Shown piece after piece: positions 45,428-54,015 of a stretch of DNA of 64,000 nucleotides (position 1 is the first letter of the stretch; each line of letters begins with the position of its first letter). Below the pieces are notes generated by a model. That model had not been told where the DNA came from. It saw only the letters and a list, made by a program, of their open reading frames with translations, and did no database searches. Origin of the DNA: JBKHAJ01 sp964641125 (lineage in GTDB: Bacteria > Spirochaetota > Spirochaetia > SPDA01 > CAZSGZ01); NCBI GenBank assembly GCA_964641125.1, contig CAZXMO010000005.1:1-64000 (forward strand). Reading direction: 5' to 3'. Both the position numbers and the translations under genes were made by a program.

Positions 45428-45787
45428 ATGCCGACTTATGACTACGAGTGTACGGGCTGCGGCCATTCCTTCGAGGCCTTTCAATCAATGTCGGAAGACC
45501 CCCTTTCCAAGTGCCCGGAGTGCGGGAAGAAGGTACGGCGACTGATCGGCGGAGGAGTCGGAATTATATTCAAGGGGAGCGGATTCTACGTCACCGACAG
45601 CAAGAGCGGCGGAAAGAGCTCCGGAGGAACCGCGGCGGCCTCGACCGAATCGAAGGACGGCGGAACCGAAAAAACCGAGACCAAATCGGAAAAGGCGGAA
45701 CCGAAGTCCGATTCAAAGGAGAGCAAAAAGGAGAGCAAAAAGGAGAGCAAAAAAGAGAGTAAGAAAGACTCAAAGAAGAGCGCCTAG
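45428..45787 (+). CDS. FmdB-family zinc-ribbon protein with Lys/Glu/Ser-rich tail
   Basis: 119 aa. Residues 1-45 are the FmdB/CxxC_CxxC_SSSS regulatory zinc ribbon: MPTYDYECTGCGHSFEAFQS and CPECGKKVRRLIGG, followed by FKGSGFYVTD. The remaining 65 residues are low-complexity and charged, ending in tandem ESKK repeats encoded by 12-bp DNA repeats (45719-45778). FmdB proteins are small and of uncertain role; a regulatory or ribosome-associated role has been suggested. A good Shine-Dalgarno site and own promoter are present. The stop overlaps the convergent small gene in a CTAG tetranucleotide. Confidence 0.88.
   Translation: MPTYDYECTGCGHSFEAFQSMSEDPLSKCPECGKKVRRLIGGGVGIIFKGSGFYVTDSKSGGKSSGGTAAASTESKDGGTEKTETKSEKAEPKSDSKESKKESKKESKKESKKDSKKSA
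45719..45778 (+). repeat. 12-bp tandem repeats encoding ESKK units
   Basis: Five in-frame 12-bp units based on GAGAGCAAAAAG (45719-45730, 45731-45742, 45743-45754, then two diverged copies to 45778). They code for the C-terminal ESKK/DSKK array of the FmdB-like protein. The near-identity of the first three units makes length variation by slippage likely. Confidence 0.85.
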
Positions 45788-46086
45788 TCCTCGTCGTCTA
45801 AGGGACCGGAAGAGAAACCTACCTCCTTATGATCCACAGTCTTGTGGACGGGAAAGACCAGAACAGCCTTGTCACCCTGAGAAACCGACTCTGATACCCG
45901 CTTGTTCACCCACTTGAGGGATTTCAACGTCTCGATCATGAAGCACGAGGGATGGAGCTCGGAGATCCGGCTGTCTCTTCCCAGTGCCTCGGTGAGCTTC
46001 TCTTTGAAATCGCCGTTTTCCGTGTGGACACTTAGATAGAACAGGTTTTTCACATCGTCGTTACGTAGCCAGTCGCCAAAATACAT
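45784..46086 (-). CDS. Small protein of unknown function
   Basis: 100 aa, not recognised. The start at ATG 46086 is supported by an AAGGAGGG site; the frame extends 35 codons further but that part overlaps thiI. The sequence opens MYFGDWLRNDDVKNLFYLSV, is soluble and mixed alpha/beta (CFMIETLKSLKWVNKRVSES, KAVLVFPVHKTVDHKEV), and has an acidic C terminus. It lies 19 bases downstream of thiI on the same strand and probably shares its transcript, which hints at a role in sulfur or tRNA metabolism, but only by position. Confidence 0.75.
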   Translation of the reverse strand: MYFGDWLRNDDVKNLFYLSVHTENGDFKEKLTEALGRDSRISELHPSCFMIETLKSLKWVNKRVSESVSQGDKAVLVFPVHKTVDHKEVGFSSGPLDDED

Positions 46087-46105
46087 TGTAGTCCCTCCTT
46101 TGTCT

Positions 46106-47260
46106 CTATAATTTGATTCGCTCAGCGGTGGAAGCCGCCTCCTCGAACATACCGTCGAAGGGAAGCCCTTCGAAAACCTCGCGCATAGCATCGAAATCCG
46201 GCCGGATGAGGGGACGGTCCGGGGAAAACAGGGTGCAGCAGTCGTCGTAGGGAAGGACGGAGATGTCGAAGGTTCCGATCCGGTGCGCCTGATCGATTAT
46301 CTCCTCTTTGTCCAGTCCGACTAGGGGACGCAGGACCGGAAGCTCGGGAATGCTGCCGGTAAAACGCATGCTCTCCACCGTTTGACTCGCTACCTGACTC
46401 AAGGCTTCTCCGGTTATCAGACAGAGCCCTCCCTCCCTCAGGGTTATCGTTTCGGCTATCTTCATCATACAGGCCCGCATAATAAGAGTTATTTCCCTCT
46501 CCCCGCAGTGCTCCTTGATTTTGAGCTGCAGGGGGGTAAAATCGACGATCCACAGGTCGAGTCCGACGGTATAGGGCGAGAGCGTTCGAGCAAGTGTTAT
46601 GACCTTCTCCCGCGCCTCATCGGAGGTAAAAGGATATGTGTGGAAGTACACCGCGCCGAGCTTCAAACCCCGCTTCGCCATCCGGTATCCGGCTACGGGG
46701 CTGTCGATTCCTCCCGAGAGGAGGAGGGTACCCCGTCCGGCGGTCCCTACGGGAAGCCCCCCGGGGCCCTTGAACACCGGCCCGAAGAGGAGCGCCTTGT
46801 CCCGTATTTCCACATGGAGCACCCAATCCGGCTCGTGGACGTCTACCACAAGATCGGGAAACTCCCGGCGCAGGAGGTCTCCCAAACGGCAGGCGATCTC
46901 GTACGACGATAGAGGAAAACCCTTGTCGGACCTGCGGGCTTCTATTTTGAACCGGCCGCCTGAAAAGCGGGACCGGATCTCCCGAGCCGTCTCCACAGCC
47001 GCCGCCTCGATGTCGGGAAGCTTCTTCGGAGCAACCGCTACCGGGGCGAAGCCTGTTATACCGAAGGTTGTGCTCAAAGCTTCTTCGATTTCCTCGGCAG
47101 CGCCTGTCTCGATCTGCAGAAAGTATCTTCCCTGTCGTCCTGTTATAGTATGGGGGATGCCGAAGAGTCTCCTCGTGATATTCTTCTTGAGTGCGCGTTC
47201 GAAGTACCTCCGGTTTCCCGACTTGAGCGCGATTTCTCCGATTTTTATTACATAGTGCAT
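46106..47260 (-). CDS. thiI: tRNA 4-thiouridine / thiazole sulfurtransferase ThiI
   Basis: A 384-aa enzyme that activates tRNA uridine-8 with ATP for thiolation. Domains: an N-terminal ferredoxin-like and THUMP region (about 1-165), then a PP-loop ATPase (about 170-360) with LLLSGGIDSPVAGYRMAKRG. The segment PYDDCCTLFSPDRP is the conserved ThiI Cys region. The rhodanese domain of E. coli ThiI is absent, as in many bacteria in which the sulfur comes directly from a cysteine desulfurase. That desulfurase gene ends one base upstream (TGACATG), making a nifS-thiI operon. Confidence 0.94.
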   Translation of the reverse strand: MHYVIKIGEIALKSGNRRYFERALKKNITRRLFGIPHTITGRQGRYFLQIETGAAEEIEEALSTTFGITGFAPVAVAPKKLPDIEAAAVETAREIRSRFSGGRFKIEARRSDKGFPLSSYEIACRLGDLLRREFPDLVVDVHEPDWVLHVEIRDKALLFGPVFKGPGGLPVGTAGRGTLLLSGGIDSPVAGYRMAKRGLKLGAVYFHTYPFTSDEAREKVITLARTLSPYTVGLDLWIVDFTPLQLKIKEHCGEREITLIMRACMMKIAETITLREGGLCLITGEALSQVASQTVESMRFTGSIPELPVLRPLVGLDKEEIIDQAHRIGTFDISVLPYDDCCTLFSPDRPLIRPDFDAMREVFEGLPFDGMFEEAASTAERIKL

Positions 47261-47261
47261 G

Positions 47262-48413
47262 TCACAGTGATTTTACCAGAAGAGCGGATTCCTTGAACAG
47301 TACGCTTAAGAATTCGTCGATATTCTCATCGGTTGTGGACGGGCCGGTAGATATTCGGATCGCGGAGAATGCGGTCTCTTTGTCGATCCCCATGTTTTCG
47401 AGGCTCCTCGTCCTGGCCGCCTTGGCGGCGGAACACGCCGATCCGGTGCTTATGGCGAACCCCCGGTCGCTCATAATACGGACGAGGACCTCGCCGGGAA
47501 TAGGAGCGATCGAAACTGCCACTATCCAGGGGGAGTAGCCGCCGCCCCGCTCGTAATCGCCGATGAGCTTCACCGAAGGTTCTCCCTCGACCGCCCGGAT
47601 GATCCTCCCCTCGAGGCGCTTTCCATGTTCGAATAGCTCTTCGAATGCCGCGGCGCGCCGCTCCACGGCAAGGGTAATTCCCAGAATACCTCTCAGGTTC
47701 TCGGTCCCTGGCCGTATTCCTCCCTCCTGTTCGCCGCCGGCAAGGAGGGGCTTGAGCGGTTTCGCGAGATAGAGCATCCCGATGCCCCGGGGAGCGCCGA
47801 TCTTGTGGCCGCTGAAGGCCGCGCTGTCCACTCCCAGTGAAATCGGATCGAAGGGAATTTTCCCCAGCGCCTGTACAGCGTCGGTGTGGATGTGGATTCG
47901 GCCACCTCGGCCCCGCTCCCTGTCTCTCACGGCGCGTACGATCTCTTTCAGAGGCTGCACGGCTCCTGTGTCGTTTGAGACGGCCATAACCGCGACTAAA
48001 CCGGTTTCGTCATCGATAGCGGCGACCAGCTTGCCCGGATCGATGTGACCGGACGGATTCGCTTTTACCGTTTTTACCGGGCACCCTAATTCCTCCAGGT
48101 GTTTCGCGGTTTCCCAGACCGAGGGGTGCTCGATGCCGCTTATAACCAACCCCGCACGCTTTCGTCGGAACAACAGTGAGGTCAGGACGACACCGTTCGA
48201 TTCGGTGCCTCCGGAGGTGAAGTACAGGGTGGACGGATCCAGTTCGAGAGTTCCGGCGGTACGCCCGCGGCATTCATCAAGGAGCATCCTCGCCCGTTTT
48301 CCTTCGGCATGGAGGGAGGAGGGATTACCGTAGAGCTCGGCTTCGGTGGATGCAAGCTCGTCCACCAAAGCTGAATCGGGAACGGCGGTGGCCGCCCAAT
48401 CGAGATAGATCAT
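47262..48413 (-). CDS. Cysteine desulfurase (NifS/IscS family, partner of ThiI)
   Basis: A 383-aa PLP enzyme that removes sulfur from cysteine as an enzyme-bound persulfide. The PLP Lys is in AFSGHKIGAPRGIG, the PLP-stacking His in VISGIEHPSVWETAK, and the catalytic Cys in STGSACSAAKAARTRS. Its position next to a rhodanese-less thiI suggests it donates sulfur to tRNA thiolation, like Bacillus NifZ. Fe-S scaffold genes are absent nearby. The ATG has a promoter six bases upstream and no Shine-Dalgarno sequence. It is divergent from an ArsR-family gene across 80 bases. Confidence 0.93.
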   Translation of the reverse strand: MIYLDWAATAVPDSALVDELASTEAELYGNPSSLHAEGKRARMLLDECRGRTAGTLELDPSTLYFTSGGTESNGVVLTSLLFRRKRAGLVISGIEHPSVWETAKHLEELGCPVKTVKANPSGHIDPGKLVAAIDDETGLVAVMAVSNDTGAVQPLKEIVRAVRDRERGRGGRIHIHTDAVQALGKIPFDPISLGVDSAAFSGHKIGAPRGIGMLYLAKPLKPLLAGGEQEGGIRPGTENLRGILGITLAVERRAAAFEELFEHGKRLEGRIIRAVEGEPSVKLIGDYERGGGYSPWIVAVSIAPIPGEVLVRIMSDRGFAISTGSACSAAKAARTRSLENMGIDKETAFSAIRISTGPSTTDENIDEFLSVLFKESALLVKSL

Positions 48414-48419
48414 AGATGG

Positions 48420-48448
48420 ACTATACCGGGGAAAAAGTGCTTCTTCAA
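48420..48448 (-). promoter_or_regulatory. Promoter of nifS-thiI, predicted leaderless
   Basis: On the minus strand, TTGAAG (48448-48443), 17-nt spacer, TATAGT (48425-48420), six bases to ATG 48413. It faces away from the arsR promoter, eight bases off. Confidence 0.68.
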
Positions 48449-48456
48449 CGCTCTTC

Positions 48457-48485
48457 TTGCCAAGAAATAAAAAACACTATATAGT
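48457..48485 (+). promoter_or_regulatory. Promoter of arsR, predicted leaderless, with palindromic -10 region
   Basis: TTGCCA (48457-48462), 17-nt spacer, TATAGT (48480-48485), eight bases to ATG 48494. The perfect palindrome ACTATATAGT (48476-48485) covers the -10 box and is a candidate operator for the ArsR protein. Confidence 0.68.
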
Positions 48486-48493
48486 CAATACCT

Positions 48494-48775
48494 ATGAGTG
48501 ATAACACATGCTGTGAAGATACGGTAATCTCTTCGTATGCTGAAAAGCTCAAAGTTTGCGGGCATCCCGTCCGGCTCAAGATCCTCTGCCTCATCCAGAA
48601 GCAGGACGCATGCGTAACCGACCTCTGGCAGTGCCTTCAGCAGCCCCAACCGGTCATCTCGCAGCACCTTGCCGTTCTCAAGGAAAAGGGGATCGTCAAT
48701 TCCGAAATTCAGGGAAACAAGAGAATCTACTCGATCGTCGATCCTTTCATACTGAAAATAGTCCGTGATATCTAA
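48494..48775 (+). CDS. ArsR-family transcriptional regulator, Cys-rich
   Basis: A 93-aa winged-helix repressor. The DNA-binding core is CGHPVRLKILCLIQ, then VISQHLAVLKEKGIVNS and the wing IQGNKRIYSIVD. It has six Cys residues, including an N-terminal pair (TCCED) and two around the alpha-3 sensor helix (DACVTDLWQCLQQ, compare ELCVCDL of arsenic-sensing ArsR). It may sense a metal(loid), or reactive sulfur as thiol-based ArsR proteins such as BigR and SqrR do; the divergent cysteine desulfurase favours a sulfur link, but this is inference. It probably represses itself and perhaps nifS-thiI. Confidence 0.88.
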   Translation: MSDNTCCEDTVISSYAEKLKVCGHPVRLKILCLIQKQDACVTDLWQCLQQPQPVISQHLAVLKEKGIVNSEIQGNKRIYSIVDPFILKIVRDI

Positions 48776-48787
48776 AGATACGGCGGA

Positions 48788-50404
48788 CTAAAACCGTTCC
48801 ACGAAGTCCCAGACAATATTGATAACCCCGATAATAGCGGTGATCCACCCGGTGGTGATCAGGAGGTTCTGCACGACCTGGTCCGAGCGTTTGAGGACCG
48901 TTTTGGAGACGTAGAGATTCGTCTCCGGCTCCACCACGGTGGTGAGCTCGACCTCGGTCCGGTTGCCCCGGTCGTCCACGAACCAGAGTCCGTTGGGATC
49001 ACCCACGTTCTCTTCGATACCCCCCGCGAGGAGGAGGTAGTCGTTGACTGTATTTCCCTTCATAAAGGTGTAAGCGCCCGGATTATTGACGTGCCCGGTG
49101 ACAAAGACCTTGAGGGTCTTCATGGGAACGAGAATGAAATCCCCGGGCAAAAGCTCGACGTCGTATTTATCGTTCCGTGTTTCCCACAGCGCTTTGATAT
49201 TTATCTCGATTCGTTCCTCGCTACCCCTTTCCGTCTTCCGCAGGATGAGACTCTCCTCACTCGTATCCAGAAGCGGGGTGGGGCCTCCGACCATATCGAG
49301 GGCGGTCAGGAGGGTGATTCCGGGGTTGTAGGGGAGGTCGGTGCGGACGGGCTCCCGGGGCACCTGGATGATGTTCCGCTTTTCGAAGCTTCGCCCGAAA
49401 ACAGCACCCTGTATCGTAATCATCTCGGTACTCTCCGAGGTGGAGTGGACCGATACCCGGTCTCCGTTTTTCATGGGGAGCTGGTCCGCGAATTTTATAG
49501 GTATCGTAATCGTCTCGTGACGCCCGTTCGGGCCCACTCGAAGGATTCCGATCTTCGAGGTGAGGGTATCGGGCTTGACTCCTCCGGCAAGGTTGAGGAG
49601 TGTCGCTAAAGTTTCTCCCTCCACGAGCTCGTAGGCTCCGGGAAAGTTCACGTTTCCGGCGACGGAGGTGACGATATCGGCGGGGGGGACGTAGACCTTG
49701 TCCCCCGGCTGGAGCCGGGGGTTCGCGCTGAAATCGGCCTGTTCGTAGAATCGGGAGATATCCACAACCAGGTTTTCGCCGCCGTCTTCCGCGGAGGTCT
49801 CTCCTTCGCGGATGAGCCGGACCTGCCGGTAGCTCGCGTTGGGTTTGAAGCCCCCGGCGGTAGCGATCGCTTCGATAACCCCCATCAAAGGGTTAGCCAC
49901 GATGTATCCCGGCTGTACCACCCCGCCGTAGATAAATATGTTGAACTGGGCGGGGGTAGTGAGGGTGAAGTTTACGTACTGCACCGGAAGGGTGTTGCGC
50001 ACCCGCCGTATTACGTAGTCCTGGAGATCGCTAAGCGTCCGCTCCTCCGCGGAGATGTTTCCGAGAAAGGGGATGTTCAGATTAAAATCCTTCTGGAGCT
50101 GAACCGTGTAGCTCTGGTCGTTGGATATGGACCCGTCGCTCCGGACCCCGCTGGTTACAACCAGGGTAAAGATGTCTCCGGGGGTCAACGTGTAGTCGAC
50201 CATGGAGGAAAAGTTCTTGGTAAAATCGGTGTTGATTCCCCGGACCTGGCGGAAGATATCGGCTTGAAGCCCGAACCCCGCGTCCGTCGCCGGCTCGACG
50301 CGCTGTGCGGCGTTCTCCGCCCCGGTCTCTTGAGCAAGGACCGGAGAGGGCGTCGCGAGGATTGTGAGGAGTGCAAGCAGCGGGAAGAACAGCCGTATTT
50401 TCAT
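48788..50404 (-). CDS. Polysaccharide export protein with SLBB repeats (Wza-like)
   Basis: 538 aa. A signal peptide (FFPLLALLTILATPSPVLAQ, about 6-25) is followed by a Poly_export domain (about 65-155, VDYTLTPGDIFTLVVTSG and IPFLGNISAEERTL). Several SLBB domains come next (about 155-240, 245-330 and 415-490; for example VAGNVNFPGAYELVEGETL and VFVTGHVNNPGAYTFMKGN). A C-terminal membrane helix (about 510-530) differs from the amphipathic outer-membrane helix of Wza. It should form part of an exopolysaccharide channel. No wzc or polymerase gene is adjacent. The ATG is preceded by a promoter and no Shine-Dalgarno site. Confidence 0.9.
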   Translation of the reverse strand: MKIRLFFPLLALLTILATPSPVLAQETGAENAAQRVEPATDAGFGLQADIFRQVRGINTDFTKNFSSMVDYTLTPGDIFTLVVTSGVRSDGSISNDQSYTVQLQKDFNLNIPFLGNISAEERTLSDLQDYVIRRVRNTLPVQYVNFTLTTPAQFNIFIYGGVVQPGYIVANPLMGVIEAIATAGGFKPNASYRQVRLIREGETSAEDGGENLVVDISRFYEQADFSANPRLQPGDKVYVPPADIVTSVAGNVNFPGAYELVEGETLATLLNLAGGVKPDTLTSKIGILRVGPNGRHETITIPIKFADQLPMKNGDRVSVHSTSESTEMITIQGAVFGRSFEKRNIIQVPREPVRTDLPYNPGITLLTALDMVGGPTPLLDTSEESLILRKTERGSEERIEINIKALWETRNDKYDVELLPGDFILVPMKTLKVFVTGHVNNPGAYTFMKGNTVNDYLLLAGGIEENVGDPNGLWFVDDRGNRTEVELTTVVEPETNLYVSKTVLKRSDQVVQNLLITTGWITAIIGVINIVWDFVERF

Positions 50405-50411
50405 GAGGGAA

Positions 50412-50441
50412 ATACTATCAGCAGAATTTACGGGGAGTCAA
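50412..50441 (-). promoter_or_regulatory. Promoter of the polysaccharide export gene, predicted leaderless
   Basis: On the minus strand, TTGACT (50441-50436), 18-nt spacer, TAGTAT (50417-50412), seven bases to ATG 50404. An overlapping GATAGT at 16-nt spacing is an equal alternative -10. Confidence 0.6.
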
Positions 50442-50482
50442 GGTCTTCTCGAATCCTCCTCCCTATGGTATGAAGGCATGAT

Positions 50483-51532
50483 ATGAGGAAGAGGACGGTC
50501 CGCTTGGGCGAATACGCCACCGAAATACGCTTCGTTACGTTAAGAGAGGCGGCGGAAAACCTAATCGCCGCTCCCTTAGCGGTCTTCGACGCAAACACCG
50601 TTCGGTTGTTCGAAGCCGCATCCGGGGAGCGCTCGGTTATACTCCCCGCCGGGGAGCTCTCGAAGAACTGGGTATCCGTGGAAGCCGTCCTCGTCCGGGC
50701 CTTGGATCTAGGTTTAGGACGGGACGGTGTGATCGCGGGTGCGGGAGGAGGTGTGGTCTGCGACCTTACCGGGTTCGCCGCCTCGGTGTATATGCGGGGT
50801 ACCGGTCTCGAGCTGTACCCTACCACTCTCCTCGCAATGACCGACGCCGCCGTCGGAGGAAAGACCGGGATCGACTACGGCGGATTCAAAAACATCGTGG
50901 GAAGTTTTTATCCCGCCGGTACGGTGTTTATCGCTGCCGAGCTCCTCGAAACTCTCCCGGAGAGGGAATTCCGATCCGGCCTCGCCGAGGTCATCAAACA
51001 CGCCCTTCTCGGAAACCGAAAGCTCTTCGAGCTTCTCGAGTCGAGCCGGGAGGACATCCTTGCGCGAAAAGATCCCGCCCTCCTCGAGGAGATGATCTAT
51101 CAGTCGGTGGGGGTCAAAATAGGGTTCGTCGAGGAGGATTTTCGGGAGTCCGGGAGAAGGGCTTTCCTCAATTTCGGACATACCTTCGGTCACGCTCTCG
51201 AATCCTCCTACCGGTTCGAAGGGGGGATAAGCCACGGCGAAGCGGTAGCCTGGGGGATAACCGCGGCCCTGCGGGCGGGATGCGTCTTGGGAATAACCGA
51301 CGAGCGGTACGCGAAAGAAGCCGCACGCCTTATCGAAGCGTACGGCTTTACCCTGCGCCCCGAATACGATCCGGATGAGCTCATACGGGCTATGAAGAAG
51401 GACAAGAAGATGCGTTCCGGGAAGGTGCGGTTCATTTTTCAGAGAGGCTTCGGCGACACCGTGAGCACCGAGCTCGAAGAGGATATTCTCAGGGAAGTAT
51501 TAAGTGAGGCCGGCGGACGTTCATGCCATTAG
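50483..51532 (+). CDS. aroB: 3-dehydroquinate synthase
   Basis: A 349-aa NAD- and zinc-dependent enzyme, the second step of the shikimate pathway. Motifs: GAGGGVVCDLTGFAASVYMR (NAD loop), PTTLLAMTDAAVGGKTGIDY, GLAEVIKHALL (zinc Glu region), FLNFGHTFGHALES (zinc His) and GISHGEAVAWGI (zinc His). The start at ATG 50483 has GAAGG seven bases upstream as a modest Shine-Dalgarno site. It stands alone, away from the DAHP synthase gene at 14182. The stop overlaps the convergent helicase stop by four bases. Confidence 0.95.
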   Translation: MRKRTVRLGEYATEIRFVTLREAAENLIAAPLAVFDANTVRLFEAASGERSVILPAGELSKNWVSVEAVLVRALDLGLGRDGVIAGAGGGVVCDLTGFAASVYMRGTGLELYPTTLLAMTDAAVGGKTGIDYGGFKNIVGSFYPAGTVFIAAELLETLPEREFRSGLAEVIKHALLGNRKLFELLESSREDILARKDPALLEEMIYQSVGVKIGFVEEDFRESGRRAFLNFGHTFGHALESSYRFEGGISHGEAVAWGITAALRAGCVLGITDERYAKEAARLIEAYGFTLRPEYDPDELIRAMKKDKKMRSGKVRFIFQRGFGDTVSTELEEDILREVLSEAGGRSCH

Positions 51533-54015
51533 GGCTCTTCGAGGTATTCCGAGAGCCTCCGGTACAATCCGTTGAGCCGCTCCACGTTGGGATCGTGATC
51601 GCCGAGCTCGTCGACCAGGGCCTCCAGGCTCGCCAGGCTCTGGGACAAGGCGGTGTGGAACCCCCGGGAGCAGGTGAACCAGTAGTTTCCTATCCCGTCG
51701 GTGTAGAGACAGATGAATCCGAGCTGGTTTTTTCCCTTCTTCTTGGCCGGGCAGAGCTTCAGGATGTGCTCCGCCTCCGCGCAGAGCTCTTCTCCGTTAT
51801 CCACGTAGGTGTAGTTCTTTCCCCTCGGCCAATCGAAGACAATTTCCGATTCCGGATGTATATGCGCCGCGATCTTTAAGATGGTACTCACGCGTTCTCC
51901 AGCGAGGAGATCATATTTTCCATAGCGGATTTTTCCGGGAAGCTTCCTGTGTTCGGGAAGAATCTGGACATCCGTCGTTGATAGAACCCGTTTGAGGGCT
52001 TCCCAGTCGAGGACGGCCATCTTCTTCTTTCCCTTGTAGGGCTTCAAGGGAAAGAACTCGATCCCCACGCGAACCTGGTCGGTCTTGGCGGTGGAAACGG
52101 CGACCGCTTCCGGTTTGCCCCCCTTCCCCTTTCTCCTGGCAAGGAGATTCCGATCGAGCATAGGGGATATTTCGGGAAGCCACTCTCTCTTCAGCGGGCT
52201 CACCGAGCGGGCGAACATCTTCGAGGTGCGGACGATCTCTCCGGCCACGATGAACTGAGGGTTTTCCCGGAACATAACCGATCCGGGATGAATGGATATC
52301 CGGTCGGCGGTCAGGCTTCGGTACGATCCCCTTTGAGTATTCGCGCACACGAACTGGATGAGCCCGGTGGAGACGGCGCAGAGGTAGTCCTTGACGGAAC
52401 CGCCTGAGGTAATGGGTATCCCCATCCCGCTCACGATCTCTTCGAGTTGAGCCTTGATATTCGCTATTTCCGCGGTGGTCTTGGTGTCGAGATAATGGCT
52501 GCTGCAGAAGGATTCAGCGTCGCTCCGGCGCATGTAGGCCCGGTAGATCTTGAGGTAAGAGACGAAGTCCCCCGAACGGTCCCGGAAGGTGTGGTGGGCC
52601 TTTCGCGCCTCGACCTCCTTTCCCGGGGGGAGGACGAAGGGGGTCCTCGCGGAGAGGAAGCTCACGGCGATGGTGGTTTCCTCTATGACCGAGGGTTTGT
52701 TGAGTATTGCCTCGACGATGATCCTCGAGAGCCGGGGGAGAAGGGGGAAGAGTGCCATCATCTCTCCGATGGAGCTCAAGTCCCGGTCCGCGCTAAGGGC
52801 GTCGAGGAGGGTAAGAGTTTCTATGGCGCTGATGATACCCGCCCGTCCGGGGGGGGAGATGAAATTGAAGGATTCGAAATCTTTTATCCCGATTTCCGCC
52901 ATCCTCAAGACAACCTCGGACAGGTCGGTCCGGTATATCTCCTCGGTGGTGTACATGCTCCTCGTTTCGTAATCCCTTTTTGCATAGAGGCGGTAGCAGG
53001 TCCCCGGACGGGTCCTTCCGGCGCGGCCCTTCCGCTGGTTGCAGGAAGCTTTGGATATGGGATTTTCGATCAGAGAGGAGGTATACGTCCGGGGGTTATA
53101 GTAATTGAGCTTGGCGAGGCCGGAGTCGATGACCGAGGTGATTCCGTCGATGGTGACGCTGGTCTCGGCTATATTGGTGGAAATGACTACCTTCGTCTTT
53201 CCCGGAGGTGTTTCGATGAAGACCCTCTCCTGCTCCTCCTTGCTCAAGCGCCCGTAGAGGGGGAGGAGGAAGAGTTTCTTGCTGAAAGGGACCTGTTTCA
53301 AGAGATTAAGGGTGTCTTTGATCTGCCGTTCCCCCGACAGGAAAACCAGTATATCCCCCTCCCGTTTCTCCTCCATGATGCGGCTTATGATTTCGACAAT
53401 TTTGAGAAGCATCCCCTCTTCACCCTGCTCGGGTATGGGAGGATCGTAGATGATTCCTACCGGGTACATCGAAGATTCGATGTGGACAATCGGGGCGCCC
53501 CCGAAGTATTCACTGAAGATCTCGGCATTGATAGTGGCGCTGGAAATGATGACCTTGAATTCGGGGCGTGCTTCGAGGACGTGTTGGAGGAGGCCTAAGA
53601 TAAAATCGATGTTAAGGGAACGCTCGTGGGCCTCGTCCACCATGATCACCGAATACTTGGAGAGGGTCCTGTCAGCCTTGAGTTCCTGAAGGAGTATTCC
53701 GTCGGTCATCACCTTGATGCTGGTGGTGGGGGTGGTCCTATCCTCGAAGCGCATCTTGTAGCCGGCCACCTCGGGTATCGGGGTGTCGAGCTGCGATGCG
53801 ATATACTCGCACACCGAAACCGCGGCGATCCGCCTCGGCTGGGTTATCCCTAAAACCCCATTTTTCGAATATCCCGCCTCATGGAGGATTATAGGGAGCT
53901 GAGTGGTCTTTCCCGATCCGGTGGGGCTTTCCACGACGACCACCTGATCGGTTTTTAAGGACTTTAATATCTTGTCTTTCTGCTGATATACGGGAAGGTT
54001 CTCGGAAACAATCAT
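51529..54015 (-). CDS. hrpA: DEAH-box RNA helicase, HrpA-like short form
   Basis: 828 aa. Superfamily 2 motifs: SPTGSGKTTQL (Walker A), TQPRRIAA (Ia), MVDEAHERSLNIDFILGL (DEAH), ISSATINAE (III), VVISTNIAETSVTIDG (V) and QRKGRAGRTRPGTCYRLY (VI). An HA2/winged-helix region follows (about 400-500), then a C-terminal part that I do not recognise. It is shorter than E. coli HrpA (about 1300 aa) and has no DUF3418. It probably remodels RNA or ribonucleoproteins. It is coupled to hisS by an ATGA overlap, which is a plain operon link. Confidence 0.9.
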   Translation of the reverse strand: MIVSENLPVYQQKDKILKSLKTDQVVVVESPTGSGKTTQLPIILHEAGYSKNGVLGITQPRRIAAVSVCEYIASQLDTPIPEVAGYKMRFEDRTTPTTSIKVMTDGILLQELKADRTLSKYSVIMVDEAHERSLNIDFILGLLQHVLEARPEFKVIISSATINAEIFSEYFGGAPIVHIESSMYPVGIIYDPPIPEQGEEGMLLKIVEIISRIMEEKREGDILVFLSGERQIKDTLNLLKQVPFSKKLFLLPLYGRLSKEEQERVFIETPPGKTKVVISTNIAETSVTIDGITSVIDSGLAKLNYYNPRTYTSSLIENPISKASCNQRKGRAGRTRPGTCYRLYAKRDYETRSMYTTEEIYRTDLSEVVLRMAEIGIKDFESFNFISPPGRAGIISAIETLTLLDALSADRDLSSIGEMMALFPLLPRLSRIIVEAILNKPSVIEETTIAVSFLSARTPFVLPPGKEVEARKAHHTFRDRSGDFVSYLKIYRAYMRRSDAESFCSSHYLDTKTTAEIANIKAQLEEIVSGMGIPITSGGSVKDYLCAVSTGLIQFVCANTQRGSYRSLTADRISIHPGSVMFRENPQFIVAGEIVRTSKMFARSVSPLKREWLPEISPMLDRNLLARRKGKGGKPEAVAVSTAKTDQVRVGIEFFPLKPYKGKKKMAVLDWEALKRVLSTTDVQILPEHRKLPGKIRYGKYDLLAGERVSTILKIAAHIHPESEIVFDWPRGKNYTYVDNGEELCAEAEHILKLCPAKKKGKNQLGFICLYTDGIGNYWFTCSRGFHTALSQSLASLEALVDELGDHDPNVERLNGLYRRLSEYLEEP

